A stretch of DNA of 64,000 nucleotides from Paenibacillus oleatilyticus (lineage in GTDB: Bacteria; Bacillota; Bacilli; Paenibacillales; NBRC-103111): the NCBI RefSeq assembly GCF_018998565.1, contig NZ_JAHNZO010000028.1, positions 48,404-112,403 of the forward strand, given 5' to 3'. Positions 1 through 8,020 of this stretch are shown piece by piece (positions within the stretch are counted from its first letter, which is position 1; each line of letters begins with the position of its first letter). The notes under the pieces are model-generated. The model saw nothing but the letters and a program-made list of their open reading frames with translations, had not been told where the DNA came from and searched no databases. Position numbers and translations under genes: made by a program.

Positions 1-1
1 T

Positions 2-373
2 TCACCCTGTTCGCCTCCGCAAGTTCATAAGCAGGGTCATTAGCTCTGCTTTTACCAAGCTCCTTAACATCTTGAAATGATGGATATAGCCACGAACTTT
101 GTATTCAACCTCGATACCCGACGCATTCATTTCCGTGACTAAAATTTTTATATTCTCTTTCCTCATCCTGTTTTTAAGGCTCAGTAATTCGGAATAAATT
201 GTTTTTTCGATTTCCTTCAAATAAAAGATAACGTGATTGTAGACAATCCTATCCTTGTATATTTGTAGTTCATCGATATCTCTTGCCAGCATATCGAGCA
301 ATACAGGCAGCAATGTATAATCTTTGATGATTTGAATATCCTCTTCTGTTTCCATCTGCGGACCAATGCTCAT
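2..373 (-). CDS. Unrecognised 123-aa protein behind an SOS-type promoter
   Basis: The stop codon is at 2-4, so the gene is complete. The ATG at 373 (MSIGPQMETE) is preferred because GGTGG lies 7 bases upstream; an earlier in-frame ATG at 409 lacks such a site and lies inside the regulatory region. The protein is helical and charged, with a leucine-rich stretch near residues 20-32 (LLPVLLDML) and a basic C terminus ending RRRTG. No catalytic motif is visible. Two LexA-like boxes flank its -10 element, so DNA-damage control is likely. From memory, similar small proteins occur next to YolD/Y-polymerase SOS cassettes in Paenibacillus; that is recall only. GC content is well below the housekeeping genes further right. 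Confidence 0.6.
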   Translation of the reverse strand: MSIGPQMETEEDIQIIKDYTLLPVLLDMLARDIDELQIYKDRIVYNHVIFYLKEIEKTIYSELLSLKNRMRKENIKILVTEMNASGIEVEYKVRGYIHHFKMLRSLVKAELMTLLMNLRRRTG

Positions 374-392
374 ATCTACACCACCATTTTTA

Positions 393-445
393 CGAACATG
401 TATTCTCATTTGATATTATACTACGAACATACATTTGTTATGCAA
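393..445 (-). promoter_or_regulatory. Promoter P1 with two LexA-like boxes
   Basis: Read on the minus strand: TTGCAT at 445-440, TATAAT at 420-415. Box 1 (424-437, CGAACATACATTTG on plus) lies between them and box 2 (393-406, CGAACATGTATTCT) lies downstream. Each matches 11 of 14 positions of the Bacillus LexA/DinR palindrome CGAACATATGTTCG. The -35/-10 spacing is 19 as drawn, slightly long for sigma-A. LexA binding is an inference from motif and position. Confidence 0.55.
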
Positions 446-448
446 GGG
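412..448. repeat. Left 37-bp imperfect direct repeat (candidate attachment site)
   Basis: Matches 11426-11462 at 28 of 37 positions in the same orientation, including GATATTATA, CGAACA and TTATGCAA. It covers the -10, LexA box 1 and -35 of P1. It may mark the left boundary of an integrated element. Shared promoter function alone explains part of the similarity. Confidence 0.4.
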
Positions 449-759
449 AGTTTTTATTGGGAATTATTTCTTATCAACTTCACATCGATAGGACTCGGTA
501 AGGAGTGACTACCGAAGGGTTAAGTTGCTGTCACCGCAGTTCTTCTTTTTATTACTCAAATTTTGTTGTTTGGCAACCCGAGGGATTGAATATCGACTGA
601 CCGGCTCCTTGCTTTTTAGCGTTGTAAGCTTTGCGGATGTTGATGTGACCAGCATGTGTAGAATGCAACCCTGGCATTTATGAAGCTTATTAATGGTAAT
701 AGTACAAAATATACCTTCATAAGTTTAAACAAAATGTTTTTATGGAGGGGGTGTTTGTT
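449..759. other. Intergenic region with no convincing gene
   Basis: AT-rich stretch between P1 and the large orphan gene. Short open frames on both strands at 616-886 overlap one another and have no ribosome binding site. The promoter of the orphan gene is expected in 660-740, but I see no clear -35/-10 pair. Confidence 0.5.
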
Positions 760-3507
760 TTGGCGTTTGATCCCAATCGCCCTATCTTTATATCGGATAC
801 AACCACTCAAAACTGGGGGAATATCAAGGGGCAACAAATCCTCACAGCGCGGAGTGAAGAGCGGAGGGGCAGGAACTACGAGCTAGGGATAGAGTTGCTT
901 GCACAGATAAATAATTTAATTAATAAGTGGGCTCAGCTCAAAATACTGGTTGATGCGAAGGCTTCCGCAGTGGTGCAGGCACAGATTCAAACACCGCTTG
1001 ATTTGTTTGACGAAGCAGGGTTGGCCGTTCGATTGAGGGCTGTACTGGAGGCGGCTGTCGCTGTCGGACTAAGCATGAACATAACCATGGGGCAACTGGC
1101 TGAGATGCTCAAAGCAAAGCCGCAGGGTAGAGGTCTGTCTGGTCAGTTGCTTGAAATACTTCTGAACGAAACCCAGTTGGAGGGTGCCTTATTCGGGCAG
1201 TATGCTGTAGGTTTCATGGCGTATGCCAACTTCGTTACAGTCGGTTCTCTTCACAAGAATGAAAACTTCCCAGAGCCGGCATTTCAGTTCCTATATGAAG
1301 TAGGAATGGGATTCATCGTGGGGGGAGGATACCGCAGCTATATACATGTGGCTATGCCTCATCCAAGGCGACTCGTAGAGCTTTTTAGCAACAAGCTGAT
1401 CGACGGAATCATCGGGAAGGCAATAGCTTCCCAACGAGACCAGGCTATCATGCTAGGGGCTATGCTCAGGATTGGGATCTTGGTTTCTTACGAAATCAGT
1501 GATCAACTAAGCAGCGAAATAAGCATCAATACAGATGAAATTGCCCGAAAAGTCGTCACTATTGTATGGAGACAATTACAACGAGTGGTTTTCCTGCAGA
1601 TGGGTTTATTTTTCCGCAATCAGGTAGTCAGTCTGCTGAATCGTTCGGGTCTCCCTTCGGACCAGACCGCTCCTGTCCTCCGCTCACTTCAGGATATTCA
1701 ACCACTGCAATTCCCATCGTATTCGTCTGAGATGTTCACATCGGTAACGCATCTCGCTAGTTCCATACAGGAGGAAGCAAAGAAGCAAGATATGCTCGCA
1801 GCCGTTTCTGCCTTATGGGCAGCGGCTTATTTTATCACTTCAACGTCACAGGATACTGGAGGTATCAGCTTTCCCGAGTTTTCTGGTGCGTTACCTACAC
1901 AATTCTCGCTAGAGGTCAGGCACTGGATTAATACTAGCTTAAACCGTGATAAGGACGCCAGTCTCACCCAGAAAGATCTGTTGCGTTTCCTGCTTGATAA
2001 GCCTGTAGCATCTGCTCTACAAGGGGCGGAGAACATATCTGATATTGGCAAAATTGTGGGGCCTACCATCGGGAGCGATGCACAGCAGGGTATCCAAAGG
2101 CTGTTTAGCACACAGGCGGAGCTGACCTCGACAGGAGGCTTCAGGACAGTGCTAAGTACCATGAGCAGACCCTTTGATGACTACGTGGATCGAGAAATTA
2201 GCGGTAGGTCAGAGGCAATCTCTAACGTACTGTTCGACGAGCCGGAAATTGTAGTGTTGTTTCAGCGGGGGCTCGTTCCGGGCATTCAGATTGTATCGGA
2301 TATTTTGTTACCGGAGGTGGCCAAAGGGTTTCAAAACTATGATCGGAAAACGATGCAGGAGATGCTTTCCGGCGCACTCTTGACGATGCTTGGCCGCAGT
2401 GTTGTCTATGTCATGGGTACCCTGACTTCGGTGGTAAACACTCGGATTGAGAATATATTGCGGGATGCAGCACGAAACGTAACCAGTGTTCTTAAGCCCT
2501 TAGGCGTTCAAGACATTGTCAGGAAGCCGCTGGAGGAAGCCGTCAAGATTATTGCAGACCAGTTAGCACCATTACCGGCTAATGTACAGAACCAGCTATT
2601 TGAAAGAGCAGCCAACTTAGTATCTCCTATTGAAGGTAATGCGGTGGAATATGCGAACCGGTTAAAAAATGATGTCAAATATATGCCGCAACTCGATGAG
2701 ATTGAGGGGATCGCGAAATTGCTACTTCAGCATTTGTCCGGTAATATGATCAATTTCGCGGTGAAGCTCATTCCTGCCTTGTTCCAAGCCCTAATCGACG
2801 AGCTGCTAGAAAAGATTGAACAACTATTAGGCGAGCTTAACAAAATACTTGATACCTTCGTTGAGATCATTAAAAACATTGTGACTAAAAAAATACTCGA
2901 CCAATTAGTGGGCCCCTTCCTCGAGCTGGCTAAGAACTCTGCAGAAGTCCTAAGCTTCAACATATTCGATCTCATTGGGGCTGGTCAAGTGAAGGCTGCC
3001 TTCTTCAAAGCCTTGGACGGGGCCGTGAGATCTGCCGTTGAACGAGATATTTTACCTATCATCCTGCTGCCAGTCAATGCCCTTAAGCTTGATCCCCGTA
3101 AAATCGTAGATACCTTCCGGGGCGTGTCCGATTTATCTTTTGACACATTTGATAGGCTGTTTACCAATCAGATTTTCGAACAAATCGAAACCCAACTCAG
3201 CAAGGCACTTAGGATGAAAAGGATCGGATTAGATCTAGAGGTTCCCGTTTCCTTTAGTGTACCTTTGCCTTGGCCTCTGGGGGAACAGTCTATCTCACAT
3301 ACGTTCAGATTAGCGGATCTCGTGATGCCCTCCTCCCAAGTTCTTAATCTGATTATGAAGGTGATTCGTGATAATTTCCGGTTCGCACAACATGATAATC
3401 AGTTCAGTCTGCTGGTACGTTTGATTCAGCAGGTACTTACATTCCAAGACCGGATTAATCAGCTTCAACAGGAAAAGCTTCAGGCGCTTCAGAAATACAG
3501 CAGTTAA
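760..3507 (+). CDS. Large unrecognised helical protein (~915 aa)
   Basis: The TTG at 760 (MAFDPNRP) is the best start: GGAGGGGG lies about 8 bases upstream and overlaps the alternative ATG at 742. I do not recognise the family. The N terminus (AFDPNRPIFISD) has no signal peptide. The rest is a long series of amphipathic and hydrophobic helices, with apolar patches around residues 145-165 (QYAVGFMAYANFV) and 195-205, a leucine/isoleucine-rich stretch in the last third (ELLEKIEQLLGELNKIL), a proline-rich strand-like patch near residue 830 (VPLPWPLGEQ) and a glutamine-rich C-terminal helix. No Walker, nuclease or protease motif was found. It stands alone on the plus strand, followed by a weak terminator. 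In an element with recombinases, XRE and DGQHR genes it is the main cargo candidate; a membrane-active, structural or defence role would be a guess. Confidence 0.75.
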   Translation: MAFDPNRPIFISDTTTQNWGNIKGQQILTARSEERRGRNYELGIELLAQINNLINKWAQLKILVDAKASAVVQAQIQTPLDLFDEAGLAVRLRAVLEAAVAVGLSMNITMGQLAEMLKAKPQGRGLSGQLLEILLNETQLEGALFGQYAVGFMAYANFVTVGSLHKNENFPEPAFQFLYEVGMGFIVGGGYRSYIHVAMPHPRRLVELFSNKLIDGIIGKAIASQRDQAIMLGAMLRIGILVSYEISDQLSSEISINTDEIARKVVTIVWRQLQRVVFLQMGLFFRNQVVSLLNRSGLPSDQTAPVLRSLQDIQPLQFPSYSSEMFTSVTHLASSIQEEAKKQDMLAAVSALWAAAYFITSTSQDTGGISFPEFSGALPTQFSLEVRHWINTSLNRDKDASLTQKDLLRFLLDKPVASALQGAENISDIGKIVGPTIGSDAQQGIQRLFSTQAELTSTGGFRTVLSTMSRPFDDYVDREISGRSEAISNVLFDEPEIVVLFQRGLVPGIQIVSDILLPEVAKGFQNYDRKTMQEMLSGALLTMLGRSVVYVMGTLTSVVNTRIENILRDAARNVTSVLKPLGVQDIVRKPLEEAVKIIADQLAPLPANVQNQLFERAANLVSPIEGNAVEYANRLKNDVKYMPQLDEIEGIAKLLLQHLSGNMINFAVKLIPALFQALIDELLEKIEQLLGELNKILDTFVEIIKNIVTKKILDQLVGPFLELAKNSAEVLSFNIFDLIGAGQVKAAFFKALDGAVRSAVERDILPIILLPVNALKLDPRKIVDTFRGVSDLSFDTFDRLFTNQIFEQIETQLSKALRMKRIGLDLEVPVSFSVPLPWPLGEQSISHTFRLADLVMPSSQVLNLIMKVIRDNFRFAQHDNQFSLLVRLIQQVLTFQDRINQLQQEKLQALQKYSS

Positions 3508-3576
3508 TTTAATAGCTGCGAGCATTTAACTGAAAGAGGTAAGGTTCATATTAGGTTACAATAATATTATCTCACT

Positions 3577-3602
3577 AAAGACTGCATGAATCGCGGTCTT
3601 TT
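3577..3602 (+). terminator. Weak terminator after the large orphan gene
   Basis: AAGAC-T-GC and GC-G-GTCTT form an imperfect stem around ATGAATC, followed by TTTTC. It lies about 70 bases after the stop at 3507. Confidence 0.4.
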
Positions 3603-3923
3603 CGTGTTATGGGATAAAATTGTTGTCGTAGCTAAAGCTAAATCAGGTAGACTTCACCAAGGCTAGAGCGCTCGTACGAGCAGCATGCACTGACGATCCG
3701 CATAACAGCACACACATAGGGCTGCGATTTCGGCTGAGTGGTGGCAGATAATAGCGCGTACCAGCGTAGTTGAGCCAAGTGTAAACATTTGGATAGAAAC
3801 GCAAATTCCTAACTGGTGAAAGGGATTTTTATGGTACTCAACATAATCAATCCCAGCAGTTACAGACTACATCTTTAGTGATCACATTTTACGATAGTGA
3901 TAACCTTTTAAAAATAAACTTAC
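3603..3923. other. Intergenic region, slightly GC-richer than its surroundings
   Basis: About 320 bases between convergent genes. 3640-3790 has a higher GC content than the flanks and contains GCTCGTACGAGC (a perfect 12-base palindrome near 3669). The only open frame is a minus-strand one of about 54 codons without a ribosome binding site. A structured RNA is possible but unsupported. Confidence 0.35.
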
Positions 3924-3965
3924 AAAAGAACAGCTACTTCCTAGGTTGGAAGTAGCTGTTCTTTT
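3924..3965. terminator. Strong bidirectional terminator
   Basis: An 18-bp perfect stem (AAAAGAACAGCTACTTCC with its complement) closes on TAGGTT and has A-tracts before and T-tracts after. It serves the DGQHR gene on the minus strand, whose stop codon lies inside it, and could also stop plus-strand transcripts. Confidence 0.85.
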
Positions 3966-4933
3966 AAGTCTAAAGCAAGAGATCTTGATCCACTTAAGCC
4001 TTTGATATATTTAAGTGGCCCATTAGATGACCAGTCAACAGACAGCTTATCCACATATTTAATAATAGCAGCATGATCTATCTGTTTCTTTCCCTCTGGG
4101 AGACACTTGCTCAATACATAACTTCCTGTAATTGAAAGAGCATCGAGGCAAACAATATGAGTTAACCGATATTCCTTGTAGTTAGTCCACTCAGTGGGAA
4201 ATTTCTCTTTTATAGAATTATAGTATGACATGGCAAGTAACAATTTTTCTTCTTTTGACAATCGGGAGAGTTTGCTATCTGCAGTAAGCATATGAAGGGC
4301 TCTATACACGTTTTGAAGCGTAATATGACGTCCCTTGCTGCGTTTACCAATAATACTCCCAATGTGGTAAAACGGGCTCTCTTTCCGGACCATCATTTCC
4401 GTGGCAACCCAACTGATTTCGTCAGAGTCACGGCGAAGGAATTTACTCAGCGATGAACCGATCCCTTTTGCTTTCGTGTTAATGGTATCAAATAGTTTCA
4501 CTTCCTCATCTTCATCAAGACAATGGAAAGCCAGAAAGGGTACGTTGATCTCAGAATTAGTATCTAGGATATATTGTTTAATTCCTCCCATTCTGTGCTG
4601 TCCATCCATCAGTGAAGCTTTACCCTTACAAAGCAGACGGCCATAAGCAGGGCGTTCTCGATCATAACAAATAAACTCCCAATTCGAAGCTGCATTAAGC
4701 AGTATTGGTGTAAATAGAGCGTCTTCTCCTTGTGATAAATAATTGGCAAAATCATTACATCGTTTAGAATCGACTGGCCTCTGATACCCTTTACCCGAGG
4801 GTAAGTCATAGGGTTTTACGAAGATTAGATTAAGTCCTATAGTCGCAGGGAAATGACTCTGGTAAGCAACTTTGCCTCGTATTTTGCATTGTAAGACATT
4901 TTCAATTACTACTTGACTAGGGAGTAAATCCAT
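3941..4933 (-). CDS. DGQHR-domain (DndB-like) protein
   Basis: 330 aa. The signature DGQHR is at residues 110-114, followed by a second conserved segment FDTINTKAKG at about 148-157 where ParB-like/DGQHR proteins carry a similar motif. DndB of the DNA phosphorothioation system has this domain and acts as a regulator; solitary DGQHR proteins of unknown role are common on mobile elements. No dndA/C/D/E or dpt genes are present, so a modification system is not indicated. The start is supported by AAGGAG a few bases upstream. It is divergent from the XRE gene across about 140 AT-rich bases, which suggests shared control. The gene ends inside a strong terminator. Confidence 0.8.
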   Translation of the reverse strand: MDLLPSQVVIENVLQCKIRGKVAYQSHFPATIGLNLIFVKPYDLPSGKGYQRPVDSKRCNDFANYLSQGEDALFTPILLNAASNWEFICYDRERPAYGRLLCKGKASLMDGQHRMGGIKQYILDTNSEINVPFLAFHCLDEDEEVKLFDTINTKAKGIGSSLSKFLRRDSDEISWVATEMMVRKESPFYHIGSIIGKRSKGRHITLQNVYRALHMLTADSKLSRLSKEEKLLLAMSYYNSIKEKFPTEWTNYKEYRLTHIVCLDALSITGSYVLSKCLPEGKKQIDHAAIIKYVDKLSVDWSSNGPLKYIKGLSGSRSLALDLKEQLLPT

Positions 4934-5073
4934 AGAAGTGCGCTCCTTGTATTTTCATAGTTCCAATATTTTTAATATAGTTCTTATAACATATAAAATC
5001 AAATGGATATATATAGTATGAGTGTATTCAATTAATACTTTGACTTACCTACTCTTATGTAGAGGTGGTCAAT

Positions 5074-5424
5074 GTGGTGAAATTAGCTGAACATGTTGGT
5101 GCTAAGATCCGTATATTCAGAAAAAACAGAGGACTCACACAGGAAAAAATGGGGGAAATGGCAGAAATTCCTCAATCGTATATAGGTGGTATAGAACGGG
5201 GGGAAAAAAACGTATCTCTAGATACAATTGAGCGGATTGCCGCAGCCTTAGACATCGATCCATCAGAATTATTTAAATCGTATTATAAATCAACTAAAGA
5301 TCAGCTCGAAAAAGATAAAATTCTTGATTCTATTTCAATATCCTTAAGCAATCGCACGATTACAGAAATAGAGGTAATTAAAAGATTAGTTCTAGATGTA
5401 ATTAGAGTGTTTGATACAAAATAG
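5074..5424 (+). CDS. XRE-family HTH transcriptional regulator
   Basis: About 116 aa. Residues 8-63 form a Cro/C1-type helix-turn-helix (IRIFRKNRGLTQEKMGEMA, then SYIGGIERGEKNVSLDT), followed by a short helical tail likely used for dimerisation. GTG at 5074 is chosen because GAGG at 5062-5065 is 8 bases upstream; GTG at 5077 and GTG at 5065 are alternatives. The SinR-like N-terminal domain has no metal or ligand domain attached. Its divergent position next to the DGQHR gene and facing the recombinase operon suggests control of element genes. Confidence 0.8.
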   Translation: MVKLAEHVGAKIRIFRKNRGLTQEKMGEMAEIPQSYIGGIERGEKNVSLDTIERIAAALDIDPSELFKSYYKSTKDQLEKDKILDSISISLSNRTITEIEVIKRLVLDVIRVFDTK

Positions 5425-5496
5425 ATAAACTGGCTTTTTTGAACAATTGAACAAAAAAGTCTCCGGGTTACCATGGGGGGTATGTAAGTCATTGCA

Positions 5497-5540
5497 TAAA
5501 AAGCCGAGCAAGTTTGCATATAATACAATGCCCGGCTTGT
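5497..5540 (-). terminator. Terminator of the recombinase operon
   Basis: On the minus strand AAGCCGGGCA pairs with TGCTCGGCTT across a loop of about 19 bases and is followed by TTTATG. It lies 65 bases after the tnpC stop. Confidence 0.55.
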
Positions 5541-5604
5541 TTCCGAATTTCACTGAAATAATCAGTATTTTAATTTCAATAATGCCGTTGATACTATTCA
5601 ATTT

Positions 5605-5988
5605 TTAAATTTCATCATACAACTTCCCAAAATGTACCTTCATTTGTTCTTTAAGCTGCTTATTTTCCTTTTCAAGGTCGCTGACTCTTTTTCTAAGAGA
5701 TGCAATGATAACATCCTTCGAGGCATCACTCATATTTCGTTTTACTTGCTTGGGGGAAGATAAACCCATTTGTTGTTTCCGTAATGTCTCTATTCTTTCT
5801 CGCAAATCCTTATTTTTATAGATAAACCCTTTTGAGATCTTCGCTTCTTCTGAAACTGTATTGAAGTTTATTTTCATTTGTTTTTTGATCATCGTACGGA
5901 GAGCTTCTTCTACTTTTTTAATGGACATCTCTGTTTTGGCTTTTGCATGGACGAGAAGCCCCGAGTAATTTGGATTATTATTTGCCAT
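5605..5988 (-). CDS. tnpC: Tn554-type transposition protein TnpC (DUF6262-like)
   Basis: 127 aa, close to the 125 aa of Tn554 TnpC. It has a predicted N-terminal helix-turn-helix-like region (FNTVSEEAKISKGFIY, residues 41-56) and a C-terminal coiled coil (LRKRVSDLEKENKQLKEQM). In the family TnpC is an accessory factor that raises integration efficiency and orientation specificity, possibly by binding the element end. The ATG shares one base with the stop of the upstream tnpB paralogue (TAATG), and GGTGGAG is the ribosome binding site. It is last in the four-gene operon. Confidence 0.85.
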   Translation of the reverse strand: MANNNPNYSGLLVHAKAKTEMSIKKVEEALRTMIKKQMKINFNTVSEEAKISKGFIYKNKDLRERIETLRKQQMGLSSPKQVKRNMSDASKDVIIASLRKRVSDLEKENKQLKEQMKVHFGKLYDEI

Positions 5989-8006
5989 TATAACTCCACC
6001 TGTTTCCGTTCTTTTTCTGTGTATTCTCGATTTGATTTAGGAGTTCCCAAAATGACCTCCGATCTGGTAAGTGCCGCGGCAATCTTTTTGTATGCCCGAA
6101 GCCTGGGCTGAATAATTTCGATTGAACGGGTTCGGCCTGTCTTAGTGAATACTTTAATATCTGTTTCAATTTTCTCAATATGTTGTTGATAATAGGGGAG
6201 AAACGTTTGATCTACATGAAAGCTCGGGCATTTGTTTTTAATACACGGCGGCTCAATACTATCACTTAGGAAGCTACAATTTATTTTAGGACTTTTTATG
6301 CAAAACCCATGATCCATGCGAATAGAATCAAGATTATGCCTAATCCACTCTAACTCAAGCTCATTTTCTTCTGCTTGCCGGACAATATCTGCTTCGATAA
6401 CATTACCATTAGTATCGAGCCTAACTGCGCCTTGATTTTTAACTCGTTCCCATTCTTTTCTAATTGTATGATCATGAATCTTCGCATATTTAAGTGTCAT
6501 TTCAGGGCTCAAATGTGCCATTAATTTTTGTACATGAAGTAGACTCATTCCATTATTAATTAAAGTAACTCCATAACGATGACGAAAAGCATGATTATTA
6601 AATTTATAAATATTCCCTGATTGACCCATAATATTTAATTTTTTTGCCATTTTATTTATATGGTACGAGACCGTGGTTCTAAGGAGAGGTTGCCCTTTTT
6701 TCTTGCCTGATAAAATGGGAAATAAATATTCCTCTGGATTCTCATTTTCTTGAAGGGTTTCGTTGATATATTCCTTTTGAGCCCGTACTACATTTGCAAT
6801 CTCTTCGGATATTGGGACTTTGTGATTGTCCACTCCAACTTTCCTTTGTGCACCAGAAATCCAATATCCATCTTCTTGATCTAACAAGCAATCTAGTTTT
6901 AATAATAAGACATCACAGCCACGAAATCCGGTCGCCTCCATCAAAAGAATAATTGGAATGATTTCATCCGGTAGATGGTGGATATTATCAATTACCTGAT
7001 TCCAAATATGATCTGGAATATATTTAATATCTTCAGGCCGAGTGCTTATTTTTTTCGGTTTATCCACTGGAAGAATTAACTTTTTTATGTGTATTCTAGG
7101 GGCTTCTTCAAACTCATGCCGTTGAATATATTGAATAAACACCTCCAACAAATTAAGGTATCTGTTGATATAATTTTCAGACGTCGGCTTGCCAACATTT
7201 CTCCCGATATTACTTCCCAAACCCATAGGCGTTTCCCGAATAAACTTGATAAACCCTATGATGTGAGATCTATTCAAGTCATTTAAGTTAGCCCAGTTTG
7301 GGAAATCTCGAACAATATAGCTAAAAAATAATTGTAGTGCATTAATTGAAATAAGGGCGGTGCTCCATGCAAGCGACTGCTGAACAACAACTCGTTGATA
7401 AAAATATGTTTTTATTAATTTTCTAAAAGGGGAACTGATCTTTTGAAAATCCAAATGATATCTAGCATCGGTTTTGTTAAAATCAATCCCTAGCCTCCGA
7501 ACATCCCACCTATCTTTTTCTATTTCAGGACGGTTGTCGTGTAGATCACTAATAAATGCATATATTTTGACGTAAAGATTAATTCTTGCCATGTATGATG
7601 AACCTGCTTCTCTTAGTCGTAAAGAGGAAACATACGATCTGAATTGAAGCAAGAATATCTCATGTGGCACATCCAAGATAGATGGAATGTCTTGGTGATA
7701 ATTTTCTATAAATTTACCCAAATCCCTTAAAGCAGGTGAGTAGTAATTCCATGCCGTAATAGACGTTATTTCTTTCTTAGTCAAACGAGTATAAAAGAAA
7801 TATTTGAGTTCTCTCTTTAAGTTCTTATTTTTAAAAATTTGAAAATTTATCTCACGAGAACTAGACGTCACAGTATTATTTTCTGGATATTCAGAGAGTT
7901 TCCATATATCCAGTTCATAGTATCCTACCAATGCTTGGTCAATTTGCTCGTCCTGAGACGAATTTTTTAAATTAACTTCGCGAACCGAACTATCTATACT
8001 TTTCAC
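5988..8006 (-). CDS. Second TnpB-like tyrosine recombinase
   Basis: 672 aa, starting at GTG with GGAGG upstream. The catalytic tyrosine-recombinase residues are present: R362 in ATGFRGCDVL, H472 and R475 in NHAFRHRYGV, H498 in LMAHLSPE, and Y507 in MTLKYAK. A Cys/His cluster near residues 564-590 (GFCIKSPKINC, PPCIKNKC, FHVD) looks like a metal-binding finger, as in Tn554 TnpB. It is clearly paralogous to the neighbouring 680-aa gene, most closely around the active site. Canonical Tn554 has a single tnpB, so this element has an extra recombinase. Fourteen bases separate it from tnpB upstream. Confidence 0.88.
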   Translation of the reverse strand: MKSIDSSVREVNLKNSSQDEQIDQALVGYYELDIWKLSEYPENNTVTSSSREINFQIFKNKNLKRELKYFFYTRLTKKEITSITAWNYYSPALRDLGKFIENYHQDIPSILDVPHEIFLLQFRSYVSSLRLREAGSSYMARINLYVKIYAFISDLHDNRPEIEKDRWDVRRLGIDFNKTDARYHLDFQKISSPFRKLIKTYFYQRVVVQQSLAWSTALISINALQLFFSYIVRDFPNWANLNDLNRSHIIGFIKFIRETPMGLGSNIGRNVGKPTSENYINRYLNLLEVFIQYIQRHEFEEAPRIHIKKLILPVDKPKKISTRPEDIKYIPDHIWNQVIDNIHHLPDEIIPIILLMEATGFRGCDVLLLKLDCLLDQEDGYWISGAQRKVGVDNHKVPISEEIANVVRAQKEYINETLQENENPEEYLFPILSGKKKGQPLLRTTVSYHINKMAKKLNIMGQSGNIYKFNNHAFRHRYGVTLINNGMSLLHVQKLMAHLSPEMTLKYAKIHDHTIRKEWERVKNQGAVRLDTNGNVIEADIVRQAEENELELEWIRHNLDSIRMDHGFCIKSPKINCSFLSDSIEPPCIKNKCPSFHVDQTFLPYYQQHIEKIETDIKVFTKTGRTRSIEIIQPRLRAYKKIAAALTRSEVILGTPKSNREYTEKERKQVEL

Positions 8007-8020
8007 GTAGTTTCCTCCAT

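Noticed and set aside
3640..3790. Structured RNA or retron-like RNA in the GC-richer intergenic patch
   Set aside because: Only a short palindrome is visible; no reverse transcriptase or paired msr/msd-like repeats are nearby.
3941..4933. Part of a DNA phosphorothioation (Dnd) system
   Set aside because: Only a DGQHR-domain protein is present; no cysteine desulfurase, DndC-like sulfurtransferase or DndD/E genes occur nearby.
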